Positions 23,207-32,229 of a stretch of 43,858 bases of DNA are shown here, in pieces (the first letter of the stretch is position 1; each line of letters starts with the position of its first letter). Under the pieces are notes generated by a model. The model did no database searches. It had not been told where the DNA came from and worked only from the letters and a program-made list of their open reading frames with translations. The DNA is from Proteiniphilum sp. UBA4977 (GTDB taxonomy: Bacteria; Bacteroidota; Bacteroidia; Bacteroidales; Dysgonomonadaceae), in the NCBI GenBank assembly GCA_002398565.1, contig DGZP01000036.1, positions 1 through 43,858 on the forward strand, given 5' to 3'. Made by a program: the position numbers and the translations under genes.

Positions 23207-25107
23207 GCCGACACCCGATCATCTTCCAGAATCAACTCTTCCGTATCAATCAGGAAACGAATAACACGGATCACTTTTTCGGCATTTTCATTTTTGATCG
23301 AATCTACAAGGTCGTTTATTCTGCGTACCTGTCCATCGGATAATAACGCTTCGGCCTGCTCCCTGATCCGCTTAAATTCATAATTCGACAAGCCTGTCTC
23401 ATTCTTCTTCAGACAGACATCACATATGCCACAGTCTTCCGGGTTCTTCTCACCAAAATAAATCAGCAACATCCTGCTGCGGCACACCGCTTCCTCCTCC
23501 ACGTAACCGATCATGGAATAAATCCGTTTTTCAAAGCGTTTTTTTCGTTCCTCATATACTGCACGGGAGATGGAGACAAATTGTGTTTCCTCGCGTGAAG
23601 TGGTAAACACGATAAAAGGTGTTTTCTTTTGCGGGATATAACGAATATAATGCATGCGGGACAGTGCAACAAGCGTCTCCGTGACCTCTTTCCTACTCCT
23701 TCCCGTCCTCGTGGCGAGCATTGACTCGTCAATGTAAACATCATCGGAGAAAACACCGGTATAATTTCTTAAAATAGTATGTAGCAGCTCATCTGCATCC
23801 TTATCGAGACGGAGGGAATACATTTCATCGCGGTAAATCAGGAACCTTATTCTGGACCGCAGGTCAATCTCCTCTGTATATTCAATGTACCCTGCCAGCT
23901 CCAGTATCTTCAATGCATGGTGTGTTTGAAGGAAAGGAAGCTTGAAAGGAACACAAAACTCGTGGAGACTGAAATCGTAGACATCATTATATCCCGATCC
24001 TACAGCCACCTGGTAGTAATTCCCCAGTGCCTCATATACACGCAGGATAAAGTCCCGATCCGGGAAGGAATCAGTGATCCTTTTCTTCAGTTTTCCACTG
24101 TCGGAAGCAGTATAGAGAATGATCGTGTAGGAACGTTCACCGTCACGTCCGGCACGTCCGGCTTCCTGGAAATACTCTTCAGGCGAATTGGGCAGATCCA
24201 TATGAATGACTGTCCGTACATCGGGCTTATCGATACCCATCCCAAAGGCATTGGTCGCCACAATCACACGACAATCGTTGAGCTTCCAGGCATTCTGCTT
24301 ATAAATCTTCTCCTCGTGAGACAGGCCTGCGTGAAAAAAGTCGGCTGTAATCCCTGCCTTTTTGAGTGAGATGGCAATCTCCCTGGTTTGTTTTCTGTTA
24401 CGTACATAAACAATGGAGGTACCCGGCACGGTTTGAAGGATATGAATAAGCTCACCCAGCTTGTTGTCGGCTTTTCGAACCACATAAGAAAGATTATGTC
24501 TTGCAAAGCTTTTACGGAAAACATTTTTCTCTTTGAAGAGCAGCTTTTCCTGGATATCATCCACAACCTCCCGTGTGGCTGTGGCGGTAAGTGCAAGCAG
24601 GGGAACACCTTCCAGAAGGCGACGTATTCCGGAAATCTTCAGATAGGAGGGACGAAAATCATAACCCCATTGAGAAATGCAGTGGGATTCGTCTACCACA
24701 AGCAGACACACCTCCATGGCCTGCAACTTGCTGATAAATATATCGGAGGAGAGGCGCTCAGGAGAGACGTACAAAAACTTATAGTCACCGAAGATACAAT
24801 TCTCAAGTGTGGTGATGATCTCTTCGCGCGACATGCCGGAGTAGACTGCTGCTGCTTTTATTCCCTTCTCCCGAAGATTGTCCACCTGATCTTTCATCAG
24901 CGAAATAAGCGGTGTCACCACCAGGCAAATCCCCTTCATACCCATAACCGGAACCTGGAAAGTGAGCGACTTGCCCCCACCCGTTGGCATCAGGCCCAAG
25001 GTGTCCCTTCCTTCCCAGACCGATTGGATGATTTGTTCCTGCAACGGCCGGAAAGAGGAATAACCCCAATAGTCGTGCAGTATCTGGTGAAACAACTCCG
25101 TTTGCAT
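23191..25107 (-). CDS. recQ: ATP-dependent DNA helicase RecQ
   Basis: 3'-to-5' DNA helicase for recombination and fork repair, 638 residues. Motif 0 and Walker A are in FRPLQEQIIQSVWEGRDTLG and MPTGGGKSLTF, motif II with the aromatic-rich loop in VVDESHCISQWGYDFRPSYL, motif VI in YFQEAGRAGRDGER. The RecQ zinc site is visible as Cys residues in CRSRMLLIYFGEKNPEDCGI and CDVC. A winged-helix RQC region seems divergent, and no clear HRDC domain is seen; the tail is a short charged helical part. Start ATG 25107 (MQTELFHQI) is used instead of a TTG six bases earlier. It follows recJ after 15 bp, so the two repair genes are co-transcribed. Confidence 0.95.
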   Translation of the reverse strand: MQTELFHQILHDYWGYSSFRPLQEQIIQSVWEGRDTLGLMPTGGGKSLTFQVPVMGMKGICLVVTPLISLMKDQVDNLREKGIKAAAVYSGMSREEIITTLENCIFGDYKFLYVSPERLSSDIFISKLQAMEVCLLVVDESHCISQWGYDFRPSYLKISGIRRLLEGVPLLALTATATREVVDDIQEKLLFKEKNVFRKSFARHNLSYVVRKADNKLGELIHILQTVPGTSIVYVRNRKQTREIAISLKKAGITADFFHAGLSHEEKIYKQNAWKLNDCRVIVATNAFGMGIDKPDVRTVIHMDLPNSPEEYFQEAGRAGRDGERSYTIILYTASDSGKLKKRITDSFPDRDFILRVYEALGNYYQVAVGSGYNDVYDFSLHEFCVPFKLPFLQTHHALKILELAGYIEYTEEIDLRSRIRFLIYRDEMYSLRLDKDADELLHTILRNYTGVFSDDVYIDESMLATRTGRSRKEVTETLVALSRMHYIRYIPQKKTPFIVFTTSREETQFVSISRAVYEERKKRFEKRIYSMIGYVEEEAVCRSRMLLIYFGEKNPEDCGICDVCLKKNETGLSNYEFKRIREQAEALLSDGQVRRINDLVDSIKNENAEKVIRVIRFLIDTEELILEDDRVSAKKSY

Positions 25108-25122
25108 AGGCAAGTGTTTTGG

Positions 25123-26838
25123 CTACCCCCTTATATCCTTGACCATCAACTGGGTAAACGATTTGCTACCGTGAGTATTCTCCTCAATGGTATAACAGAT
25201 GTCTACCGGCAGACCCGACTTGATCCGCTGATAGAAATCGTGCTGACTAAAGGCTATGCCGGGCATAGGTTCATCCGTGGTCCGGTCTGTCATCTCAAGC
25301 TTGATATGCCGGAATCCCTTGCCCACAAGCTTGCTGCCACCAGTATCATAGACATCTTTGGTCAGAAAAACAGGATTCTCATTTTCGGGGCCAAAGGGAT
25401 TAAACAATGCAAGCCCTTCGATGAAAGAAGGCGTGATTTGCGAAAGTGTAATCTCTGCATCGACAGTAATCTGAGGGAGCATCATTCCCGGCTCTATACC
25501 GTCGAAAGAGATCGTATTAAAACGGTCGACAAACTCATTGAGGTGCTCCTCGCGCAATGTCAATCCCGCGGCATAAGTATGGCCACCAAAATTCTCCAGA
25601 ATGTCGCGGCACGACTCAATGGCCTTATACACATCAAAACCGGGCACCGACCTCGCCGAACCCGAGATCATACTATTTGATTTGGTGAGTACTACTGCCG
25701 GACGGTAATACTTTTCCGTAAGACGCGAGGCCACAATACCCACAATACCTTTATGCCATGTTTTATCATAGAGAACTATACTCTTCTGATGTTTTATGTC
25801 TACATGGTTATCGATATATTCAACCGCTTCCTCGGTGATTTTTTTATCCAGCTCGCGGCGATCTTCGTTGTACTTGTCTATATTCTTGCTTTTCTCCCGT
25901 GCTGTTGTCATGTCATTTGCCAACATAAGGTCTACAGCCTCTTTTCCATTCATCATCCTGCCCGAGGCATTGATGCGGGGTCCAATCTTAAAGACAATGT
26001 CGTTGACTGTAATCTGCTTTCTGTGTAGTCCGCAAATCTCAATAATACCCCGTAAGCCGAAGCTGGGATTTGAATTAAGCTGCTTCAAGCCGTAATAGGT
26101 CATGATACGGTTTTCCCCAGTGAGGGGAACGATATCGGAAGCAATACTTACCGCCACCAGATCGAGAAGCGGCTCAATGTCAGAAAAGGGATAATCATTA
26201 CGCAGGGAGAAAGCCTGCACCAGCTTGAAGCCAACACCGCAACCGGAAAGTTCCTCGTAAGGGTATACCGAATCGGTTCTTTTTGCATCTACAACTGCCA
26301 CAGCATCGGGCAGCCTGTCATCTGGCATATGATGGTCACAAATGATGAAATCAATGCCTTTATCTTTGGCATAAGCGACCTTACTTACCGCTTTGATGCC
26401 ACAATCGAGAGAGACTATGAGCTTCACGCCCGTATTCACAGCATAATCGATTCCCTGAAACGAAATGCCATACCCTTCATCATACCGGTCAGGAATATAA
26501 TAATCAATATTATTGGTAATCCCCCGAAAGAATTTATACACCAACGCTACCGCTGTAGTACCATCCACATCGTAATCCCCGTAAACAAGGATTCGTTCTT
26601 TATTGCCCAGCGCCTTCTCAATCCGTCGAATGGCCTTATCCATGTCGGGTAAGAGAAAAGGATCATGCAAATCTTCAAGTCTGGGATAGAGAAACCGTGT
26701 CGCTTCCTCGGCTGTCTCCATACCTTTGTTCACGAGCAGCTCAACAAGGACGGGATGTAAGTTTAATTCTTTCGCTAATTCATCTTTGATAATTTTTTGG
26801 TCGGTTGATAGGGTTGAATAATTCCATCTGTAAGTCAT
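25123..26838 (-). CDS. recJ: single-stranded-DNA-specific exonuclease RecJ
   Basis: 5'-to-3' single-strand exonuclease acting with RecQ in gap repair, 571 residues. The DHH phosphoesterase domain has VYGDYDVDGTTAVAL (about 79-93, metal-binding aspartates), LIVSLDCGIKA and ICDHHMPDD (about 166-174, the DHH box). The DHHA1 domain shows SGSARSVPGFDVYKAIESCR followed by NFGGHTYAAGLTL, and the C-terminal OB-like part completes the enzyme. Every hallmark motif is intact. It leads the recJ-recQ operon; the upstream gap to mnmA contains two hairpins. Confidence 0.96.
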   Translation of the reverse strand: MTYRWNYSTLSTDQKIIKDELAKELNLHPVLVELLVNKGMETAEEATRFLYPRLEDLHDPFLLPDMDKAIRRIEKALGNKERILVYGDYDVDGTTAVALVYKFFRGITNNIDYYIPDRYDEGYGISFQGIDYAVNTGVKLIVSLDCGIKAVSKVAYAKDKGIDFIICDHHMPDDRLPDAVAVVDAKRTDSVYPYEELSGCGVGFKLVQAFSLRNDYPFSDIEPLLDLVAVSIASDIVPLTGENRIMTYYGLKQLNSNPSFGLRGIIEICGLHRKQITVNDIVFKIGPRINASGRMMNGKEAVDLMLANDMTTAREKSKNIDKYNEDRRELDKKITEEAVEYIDNHVDIKHQKSIVLYDKTWHKGIVGIVASRLTEKYYRPAVVLTKSNSMISGSARSVPGFDVYKAIESCRDILENFGGHTYAAGLTLREEHLNEFVDRFNTISFDGIEPGMMLPQITVDAEITLSQITPSFIEGLALFNPFGPENENPVFLTKDVYDTGGSKLVGKGFRHIKLEMTDRTTDEPMPGIAFSQHDFYQRIKSGLPVDICYTIEENTHGSKSFTQLMVKDIRG

Positions 26839-26867
26839 TTATATCGTTTTTTTCTTTTCTCTCTAAG

Positions 26868-26933
26868 ATCCCGAATCAGCTTCGGGATAGGCAACAACTC
26901 TCCGGGATACGGGAAGAGCGTGCGGAATCCCGG
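26868..26933. repeat. two tandem hairpins built on the CGGGAT motif
   Basis: Arms 26868-26875/26881-26888 (ATCCCGAA/TTCGGGAT, 5-nt loop) and arms 26902-26908/26927-26933 (CCGGGAT/ATCCCGG, 18-nt loop). Both are built from the same CGGGAT core, so the pair may be a small repeated palindromic element. On the minus strand the first hairpin lies 30 bp before the recJ ATG and would sit in its leader. Confidence 0.5.
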
Positions 26934-27064
26934 TAGTGGCTTATCCATACACCACTCCGAAGTTGTAAAGGTAACATTATTTTTTCTGATTTCCGGAATT
27001 TAATTCATAAATAATCAATTTTAGCCATTGCAGTTCAGGCACGGACATTTTCAAATCTTATTTG

Positions 27065-27072
27065 TAACTTTG
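27065..27072 (+). promoter_or_regulatory. -7 promoter element for mnmA
   Basis: TAACTTTG fits TAnnTTTG, 21 bp before ATG 27094. No matching -33 box. Confidence 0.45.
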
Positions 27073-27093
27073 CGTCTTAAAATCAACGGAAAA

Positions 27094-28158
27094 ATGGAGA
27101 TCGCAGCATTGGTTTCCGGGGGAGTGGACAGCTCGGTAGTGGTACACCAGCTAAAAGAGATGGGTCATGATCCGGTAATTTACTATATCAAGATAGGTAT
27201 GGAGGACAAGGATGGCTACATCGACTGTCCTTCGGAGGAAGATATCGAGATCGTGACTTATATTGCCAAAAAATATGGCTGTCGCTTCGAGGTTGTCTCC
27301 CTACATGAAGAGTATTGGAACAGCGTGGTAAAATATACCATTGAGTCGGTGAAACGTGGATTGACTCCCAATCCCGATATGATGTGCAACAAACTGATTA
27401 AATTTGGCGTCTTTGAACAGAAGTGGGGTCACGAGTTCGATAAAATTGCCACGGGGCATTATGCCACCACCACCGCCCTGGACGGTCTTACCTGGCTTTC
27501 CACTGCAAAAGACAAGGTGAAGGATCAGACCTACTTTCTGGGACAGATCAGTTATTTGCAGGCCTCAAAGTTGATGTTCCCCATTGGGAACCTGCTAAAA
27601 TCGGAAGTACGCTCCATCGCATCCCGGGAGAAACTGCCGTCAGCACAGCGCAAAGACAGCCAGGGAATATGCTTCCTGGGCAAGGTAAATTACAACGATT
27701 TTATTGAACGCTATCTTGGAAAGAAGGAAGGATTGATCGTTGAACTGGAGACAGGAAATATACTGGGGAAACATCAGGGATTCTGGTTTCATACCATTGG
27801 CCAGCGCAAGGGACTGGGTCTGAGCGGTGGTCCCTGGTTTGTGATCAAAAAGGATGTGAACCGTAACATTGTTTACGTTTCCAGGGGATACGATACAAAA
27901 CATCAATATGGCGAAGTCATCGACCTGCAGGGATTCGATTTCATAACAAAGGACCTCTGGGGTGAATTTGACGATGAAAAGGAGATCACTTTCAAGATCC
28001 GTCATACGCCCGAATTCACCAAAGGTAAAATATCCAGAATCGGGGACATGTATCGCATTCGCTCTTATGAACCCATACAGGGTATTGCTGCCGGTCAGTT
28101 CGGTGTCGTATACGACAAGGAGAGCCATCTCTGCCTGGGTAGCGGAATGATAATCTGA
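27094..28158 (+). CDS. mnmA: tRNA-specific 2-thiouridylase MnmA
   Basis: Enzyme that puts sulfur on U34 of tRNA-Lys, -Glu and -Gln in the cytoplasm, 354 residues. The PP-loop is in LVSGGVDSSVVVHQLKE (about 6-22). The catalytic cysteines are in NPDMMCNKLIKFG and QGICFLGKV; ATGHYA and KDQTYFLGQISYLQ are also typical. The C-terminal beta domains hold HTIGQRKGLGLSGG and VSRGYD. Start ATG 27094 is chosen; the frame is open to 27028 but the extra stretch covers the -7 box. An ATG-spaced gene for a small barrel protein follows at once. Confidence 0.95.
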   Translation: MEIAALVSGGVDSSVVVHQLKEMGHDPVIYYIKIGMEDKDGYIDCPSEEDIEIVTYIAKKYGCRFEVVSLHEEYWNSVVKYTIESVKRGLTPNPDMMCNKLIKFGVFEQKWGHEFDKIATGHYATTTALDGLTWLSTAKDKVKDQTYFLGQISYLQASKLMFPIGNLLKSEVRSIASREKLPSAQRKDSQGICFLGKVNYNDFIERYLGKKEGLIVELETGNILGKHQGFWFHTIGQRKGLGLSGGPWFVIKKDVNRNIVYVSRGYDTKHQYGEVIDLQGFDFITKDLWGEFDDEKEITFKIRHTPEFTKGKISRIGDMYRIRSYEPIQGIAAGQFGVVYDKESHLCLGSGMII

Positions 28159-28169
28159 ATTTGTTTAAA

Positions 28170-28682
28170 ATGCGATCACTTATGAAAAAAATGTTTCTTG
28201 TGTGTGTAGTCTTCGGAATGTTATCACTTTCAAAAGTGTCCGCACAGTTTGAAGGAACCTTCGGCATGGGCATTCATGCCGGATATGGGGCTGAAATCAA
28301 CCGTCCGGGGGTGGGAATGCATCTGCATTATTACCATACGAACAATGTGCGGTTTGTACCCTCTTTCACTTACTTCCCCAAATTCAGGGACACAGGTATG
28401 TGGATGGCTGAAGCAGATGCTCACTATGTGATCCCGGTATCAGTGACTGCCTCGCTTTATCCGTTAGCAGGGATTCATTATTCCAACTGGAAGTATAGCG
28501 TAGGGGAAACAGGTGAACCGGCCGGGGAGGAGTGGGTAAAACATCGTCCGGGTATCAACCTTGGCCTCGGTTATCAACACGACATAAGCTACCGGATACG
28601 GGCAAATTTCGAGTTGAAATACCAGTTCATCAAAGATTATTCCCAGATTGTTTTTATGGCCGGATTCGGTTTCTGGCTCTAA
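28170..28682 (+). CDS. small outer-membrane beta-barrel protein
   Basis: Secreted protein of about 170 residues. It has a signal peptide (LMKKMFLVCVVFGMLSLSKV, ending at SAQ) and then alternating strands rich in Gly, Tyr and Phe, ending FMAGFGFWL with a terminal aromatic-Leu, as in eight-stranded OmpX-like barrels. No catalytic motif. The start could be ATG 28170 or 28182; both leave a valid signal peptide, and an upstream TTG (28161) is unlikely. It begins 11 bp after mnmA, so it is likely co-transcribed with it, an odd partner for a tRNA enzyme. The function is unknown. Confidence 0.78.
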   Translation: MRSLMKKMFLVCVVFGMLSLSKVSAQFEGTFGMGIHAGYGAEINRPGVGMHLHYYHTNNVRFVPSFTYFPKFRDTGMWMAEADAHYVIPVSVTASLYPLAGIHYSNWKYSVGETGEPAGEEWVKHRPGINLGLGYQHDISYRIRANFELKYQFIKDYSQIVFMAGFGFWL

Positions 28683-28736
28683 GACCTCTGAATCCTATCC
28701 ATTGCATGTTGTATCTTGTCTCTAAATTTCAGAAAA

Positions 28737-29969
28737 ATGAAAGATTTTATTACCAACGAAATAAAAAATGAAACCGCCGTTCTGGTCGGTTTAATAACCC
28801 CTGACCAGAACGAGGAAAAGGTAAACGAGTACCTCGACGAACTGGCATTTCTGGCCGAGACTGCGGGTCTTGTACCCGGAAAACGTTTTATACAGCGCCT
28901 CGACATACCCAACCCGGTCACCTTTGTGGGTAAGGGAAAGCTGGAAGAGATTGAGGCTTATGTAAAGGAGGAGGAAAACGAAGCCGGTGTGGTTATTTTC
29001 GATGATGAGCTGTCGGCAAAACAACTGCGCAACATTGAAAAGGAACTCAATATAAGAATCATGGACCGCACCAGCCTGATTCTCGATATTTTCGCCATGC
29101 GTGCACAAACAGCCCATGCCAAGGCACAGGTGGAGCTGGCGCAATACCAGTACCTGCTTCCCAGGCTCACTCGGATGTGGACACACCTTGAGCGGCAACG
29201 CGGTGGCGGTGGAACCATCATGCGAGGGCCGGGCGAAACGCAGCTGGAGACAGACCGCAGAATCATACTCGATAAGATTTCCCGCCTGAAGCAGGAGTTA
29301 AAAGATATCGACAAACAGAAAACCGTACAACGCAAGAACCGCGGAAAGCTGGTGCGTGTGGCCTTGGTGGGATACACCAACGTAGGTAAATCTACCCTGA
29401 TGACCCTCCTCAGCAAAAGCGACGTATTTGCGGAAAACAAACTGTTCGCGACCCTCGACACCACGGTACGCAAAATGACCATTCAAAACCTCCCGTTCCT
29501 GCTGACCGATACAGTGGGTTTCATCAGAAAGCTGCCCACGCACCTTATTGAATCCTTCAAATCGACCCTCGACGAGGTACGCGAAGCGGACATCCTCCTG
29601 CATGTGGTGGATATCTCCCATCCTGCATTCAGGGAACAGATAGAGGTGGTGGAAAAAACCCTTTATGAAATCGACAACACAGAGAAGCCGGTTATCATTG
29701 TTTTTAATAAAATTGATGCCTTTACACATGTAGTAAAAGATACGGATGACCTCACCCCCAGAAGGCGGGAAAATTACACGCTGGAGGAGCTCAGGCAGAC
29801 CTGGCTGAACAATTTGAACAACAAAGAGACCATTTTCATTTCTGCCAGAGAGAAAGAAAATATAGATACCCTGAAACAACTTCTTTACGACAGGGTAAAA
29901 GAGATTCACATCACCCGTTTTCCCTATAATGATTTCCTTTATCAGGAATATGAGGAAGAGGAGGATTGA
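28737..29969 (+). CDS. hflX: GTPase HflX
   Basis: Ribosome-associated GTPase that splits or rescues stalled ribosomes, 410 residues. The N-terminal HflX domain (about 15-190) has FVGKGKLEEIEAYVKEE, FDDELSAKQLRNIEKEL and GPGETQLETDRRIILDKI, and the G domain has GYTNVGKSTLM (G1, about 208-218), DTVGFIRKLP (G3) and VFNKIDAF (G4). The C-terminal tail is short and acidic (YEEEED). Start ATG 28737 (MKDFITNEI) is chosen over a TTG at 28716. Convergent with the aspartate kinase gene. Confidence 0.96.
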   Translation: MKDFITNEIKNETAVLVGLITPDQNEEKVNEYLDELAFLAETAGLVPGKRFIQRLDIPNPVTFVGKGKLEEIEAYVKEEENEAGVVIFDDELSAKQLRNIEKELNIRIMDRTSLILDIFAMRAQTAHAKAQVELAQYQYLLPRLTRMWTHLERQRGGGGTIMRGPGETQLETDRRIILDKISRLKQELKDIDKQKTVQRKNRGKLVRVALVGYTNVGKSTLMTLLSKSDVFAENKLFATLDTTVRKMTIQNLPFLLTDTVGFIRKLPTHLIESFKSTLDEVREADILLHVVDISHPAFREQIEVVEKTLYEIDNTEKPVIIVFNKIDAFTHVVKDTDDLTPRRRENYTLEELRQTWLNNLNNKETIFISAREKENIDTLKQLLYDRVKEIHITRFPYNDFLYQEYEEEED

Positions 29970-29998
29970 GACTCAAACATCAAGCAGCCGATAAGGCA

Positions 29999-31384
29999 TC
30001 AGCTTATCCGGCAAAGCTTCTCATTCAGCGCGATGACCGCATCTTCATAGTTCTCACGCTTAATTACAAACTGCATGTTTACCTGCATCAGCGATTGGGC
30101 AAAGCTTGCAATGTTGATGTTTTTCTCAAAAAGCGCCTGTGCCGCCTTATAGAGAAACCCGGGGAGCGCAATGTTCGTACCCATGACACAGACAATGGCC
30201 ATTGGCTCGGCGGTCACCTGATAAAACACTTCGTTCAGCACCTTGATCAACTCGTTACTTTTCTCGTTATCCCAGACCACCATGGTGATGGAGTTAGCGT
30301 TGGTGGATTTAAGAATATAGCTCACACCATACTTCACGAAATACTGCATAATGCGCCCGTCGAAGCCCACTTCACCCACCATCATGGGGTCATGCACCTC
30401 AATGGCAATCACCTTCCGTGATCCGGAGACAATCTCCACACGCGCTTCCGGTGAGATATAATCACGTGATATCAGGGTTCCGGGATGTGCAGGTTCGAAC
30501 GTATTTTTGATACGAATATCGATACCGGCAAGCTCCAAGGGTTTGGCAGCCTTGGGGTGTATCGCCTCCATGCCGATATCGGCCAACTGATCGGCAATGA
30601 TATAATTGGTATGTCCCACGGGAACACTGTTCTCCACTCCCACGATTTTCGGGTCGGCACTCGACAGGTGATATTCCTTGTGAATGACTGCCTCCGCGGC
30701 TTTCACTTCCACCGCAATCTTGCTGAAGGTAACCTCGCTATATCCCCGGTCAAAGGCCCGCATAATTCCTTCCGTACCCTTGGTATAACCGGTGGCAATA
30801 CAGAGCACCTTACTGTAATCGATTCCTTCAAATTCCTTGTGGATCCGTTCATCAATGGTAAGCGGCTCGTTGTCATTAAATCCGCACAGATCTACAAAAC
30901 GGGCATTCACTCCATTGTTATTCAATATATTGGTTGAATTCCAGCCCGAGTGCGCCTCGCCGATGGAAGCCAGTATCTCACGTGCAGCGAGATGGATGTC
31001 GGTGCGGTTCACGTAACCCGAAGCCAGGACTTTGCCGAGACTATAAAGTACCGTCTTGGCCTGATCTACCCGGAACCGGATAAAGTCTCGTGCCTCTTTC
31101 AGATCCAGGCCGTAATCAGCAAAGCCGTCATTGATCAGTAGCAGCCGTTGACAGAAGGAATCCAGCGCACTGCTGTAATCCTCTCCATTAAGAAACTTAT
31201 TGTATATCCCCGGCTCACCCGTTTTCTTATGCTCCAGTAGCCAGTTGGTCACATTGTTATAGGCCGAAACCACAAAGATGCGGTTATACAACTCGTCGCC
31301 TTTTCGATCTCCGATGATGATATTATTTAAGACTTCCTGAAACTGGGACATTGAGGTGCCACCTATTTTCTCTACTGTAAGCAT
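29999..31384 (-). CDS. aspartate kinase (KIGGTSM-type)
   Basis: Amino-acid kinase family enzyme making aspartyl phosphate, first step to lysine, threonine, methionine and diaminopimelate, 461 residues. The kinase domain begins with KIGGTSMSQF in place of the usual KFGGTS, as I recall for the ectoine-type aspartokinase group; the aspartate-binding and ATP segments are VLASGYVNRTDIHLAAREIL, CIATGYTKGTEGIM and SVPVGHTNYIIADQLADIGM. Two ACT-like parts follow from about 300 (VEIVSGSRKVIAIEVHDPMM; NINIASFAQSLMQVNMQFVI), so feedback control is likely. No homoserine dehydrogenase fusion. It has its own promoter. Confidence 0.88.
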   Translation of the reverse strand: MLTVEKIGGTSMSQFQEVLNNIIIGDRKGDELYNRIFVVSAYNNVTNWLLEHKKTGEPGIYNKFLNGEDYSSALDSFCQRLLLINDGFADYGLDLKEARDFIRFRVDQAKTVLYSLGKVLASGYVNRTDIHLAAREILASIGEAHSGWNSTNILNNNGVNARFVDLCGFNDNEPLTIDERIHKEFEGIDYSKVLCIATGYTKGTEGIMRAFDRGYSEVTFSKIAVEVKAAEAVIHKEYHLSSADPKIVGVENSVPVGHTNYIIADQLADIGMEAIHPKAAKPLELAGIDIRIKNTFEPAHPGTLISRDYISPEARVEIVSGSRKVIAIEVHDPMMVGEVGFDGRIMQYFVKYGVSYILKSTNANSITMVVWDNEKSNELIKVLNEVFYQVTAEPMAIVCVMGTNIALPGFLYKAAQALFEKNINIASFAQSLMQVNMQFVIKRENYEDAVIALNEKLCRIS

Positions 31385-31436
31385 ATGATAAACGGGATTT
31401 TAATTGTTCAAATTTTAAACATGAGTAGCGAAGACG

Positions 31437-31466
31437 CAAAGATAAATGATTTATTCTGATCTCAAA
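31437..31466 (-). promoter_or_regulatory. promoter of the aspartate kinase gene
   Basis: Minus-strand TTTG (31466-31463), an 18-bp spacer and TATCTTTG (31444-31437). It overlaps the end of maf and gives a leader of about 46 nt. Confidence 0.6.
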
Positions 31467-32037
31467 ACTGTTTCAACGCTTGATAAACCTTTTGAATAGG
31501 CAGTCCCATCACGTTAAAGTAAGAACCCTCTATCTTCTCCACCGCCACGTAGCCTATCCATTCCTGCACGCCATAGGCACCAGCCTTATCCATGGGATCG
31601 TAGCGGGATACGTAATAGCTGATCTCTTCATTGCTCAACGTGCTGAAGGTGACGTAAGCGACGTCAGAAAACCGCTGTTGCCTGTGCGATGTGGTCAGAC
31701 AAACACCGGTAATTACCCGATGCCGCTTTCCGGCAAGGTTACGCAACATATCTATAGCTTCAGGCTTATTATGTGGCTTACCTAGAATCATCCCATCCAA
31801 TACAACAATAGTGTCTGCCGTAATCAGCAGTTCATCCTCTTTGAGTGCAGGCAGATAGGCCTCCGCTTTTTTACAAGCAAGAAACTCGGCTACCTCCTCA
31901 TGAGGCAGTGATGCGGGAAAGGATTCATCTATATCGGGCAACGTGCGCACCTCATATTTCACATCGATACCCGAAAGCAATTCTCTGCGTCGTGGTGAGT
32001 TTGAGGCAAGGATAATCCGGAAATCTGTCATTTTCAT
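31462..32037 (-). CDS. maf: Maf-family nucleotide pyrophosphatase
   Basis: House-cleaning enzyme of the Maf family (dTTP/UTP or modified-nucleotide pyrophosphatase), 191 residues. The substrate loop is ILASNSPRRRELLSGI near the N terminus; ITADTIVVLDGMILGKP, HRVITGVCL and the C-terminal segment with YDPMDKAGAYGVQEWIG are typical. The start used is ATG 32037 (MKMTDFRI); ATG 32031 is also possible. A frame starting at TTG 32046 would include the promoter box. Divergent from the contractile injection cluster. Confidence 0.92.
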   Translation of the reverse strand: MKMTDFRIILASNSPRRRELLSGIDVKYEVRTLPDIDESFPASLPHEEVAEFLACKKAEAYLPALKEDELLITADTIVVLDGMILGKPHNKPEAIDMLRNLAGKRHRVITGVCLTTSHRQQRFSDVAYVTFSTLSNEEISYYVSRYDPMDKAGAYGVQEWIGYVAVEKIEGSYFNVMGLPIQKVYQALKQF

Positions 32038-32043
32038 AGTACG

Positions 32044-32051
32044 CAAAGATA
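32044..32051 (-). promoter_or_regulatory. -7 promoter element for maf
   Basis: TATCTTTG on the minus strand, only 6 bp before ATG 32037. This implies a leaderless or almost leaderless transcript. The upstream stretch is T-rich with no clear -33 box. Confidence 0.45.
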
Positions 32052-32113
32052 AATATTTTGTGTAATCTTTTTATTTTTTTATTCGCTTTTAGTCAATGAA
32101 ATAGGATATCGAA

Positions 32114-32200
32114 ATGCAAGAATAGTACAAATCGGAAAAATGTTAATGCAATATTTGAACAAATAGATGCAAGAATAATCCTAACACTTTTTACATGCAA
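32114..32200. repeat. four ATGCAA motifs upstream of the injection-system operon
   Basis: ATGCAA occurs at 32114, 32146, 32167 and 32195, all in the same orientation, within 87 bp. At 32114-32124 and 32167-32177 the match is an identical 11-mer (ATGCAAGAATA). Spacings of 32, 21 and 28 bp are near whole helical turns. They end just before a weak -7-like box (TATCTTCG, 32205-32212) and the first gene at 32230, so they may be binding sites for a regulator of the cluster. Confidence 0.45.
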
Positions 32201-32229
32201 TTTTTATCTTCGTCCATAAAAATGCGCCT

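Noticed and set aside
24388..25680. 430-residue plus-strand frame
   Set aside because: Long but antisense to recQ and recJ. It crosses the boundary of two proven genes and shows no family feature.
29987..30012. hairpin between hflX and the aspartate kinase gene as terminator
   Set aside because: The stem has a bulge and no T-run on either strand, and it overlaps the end of the kinase gene.
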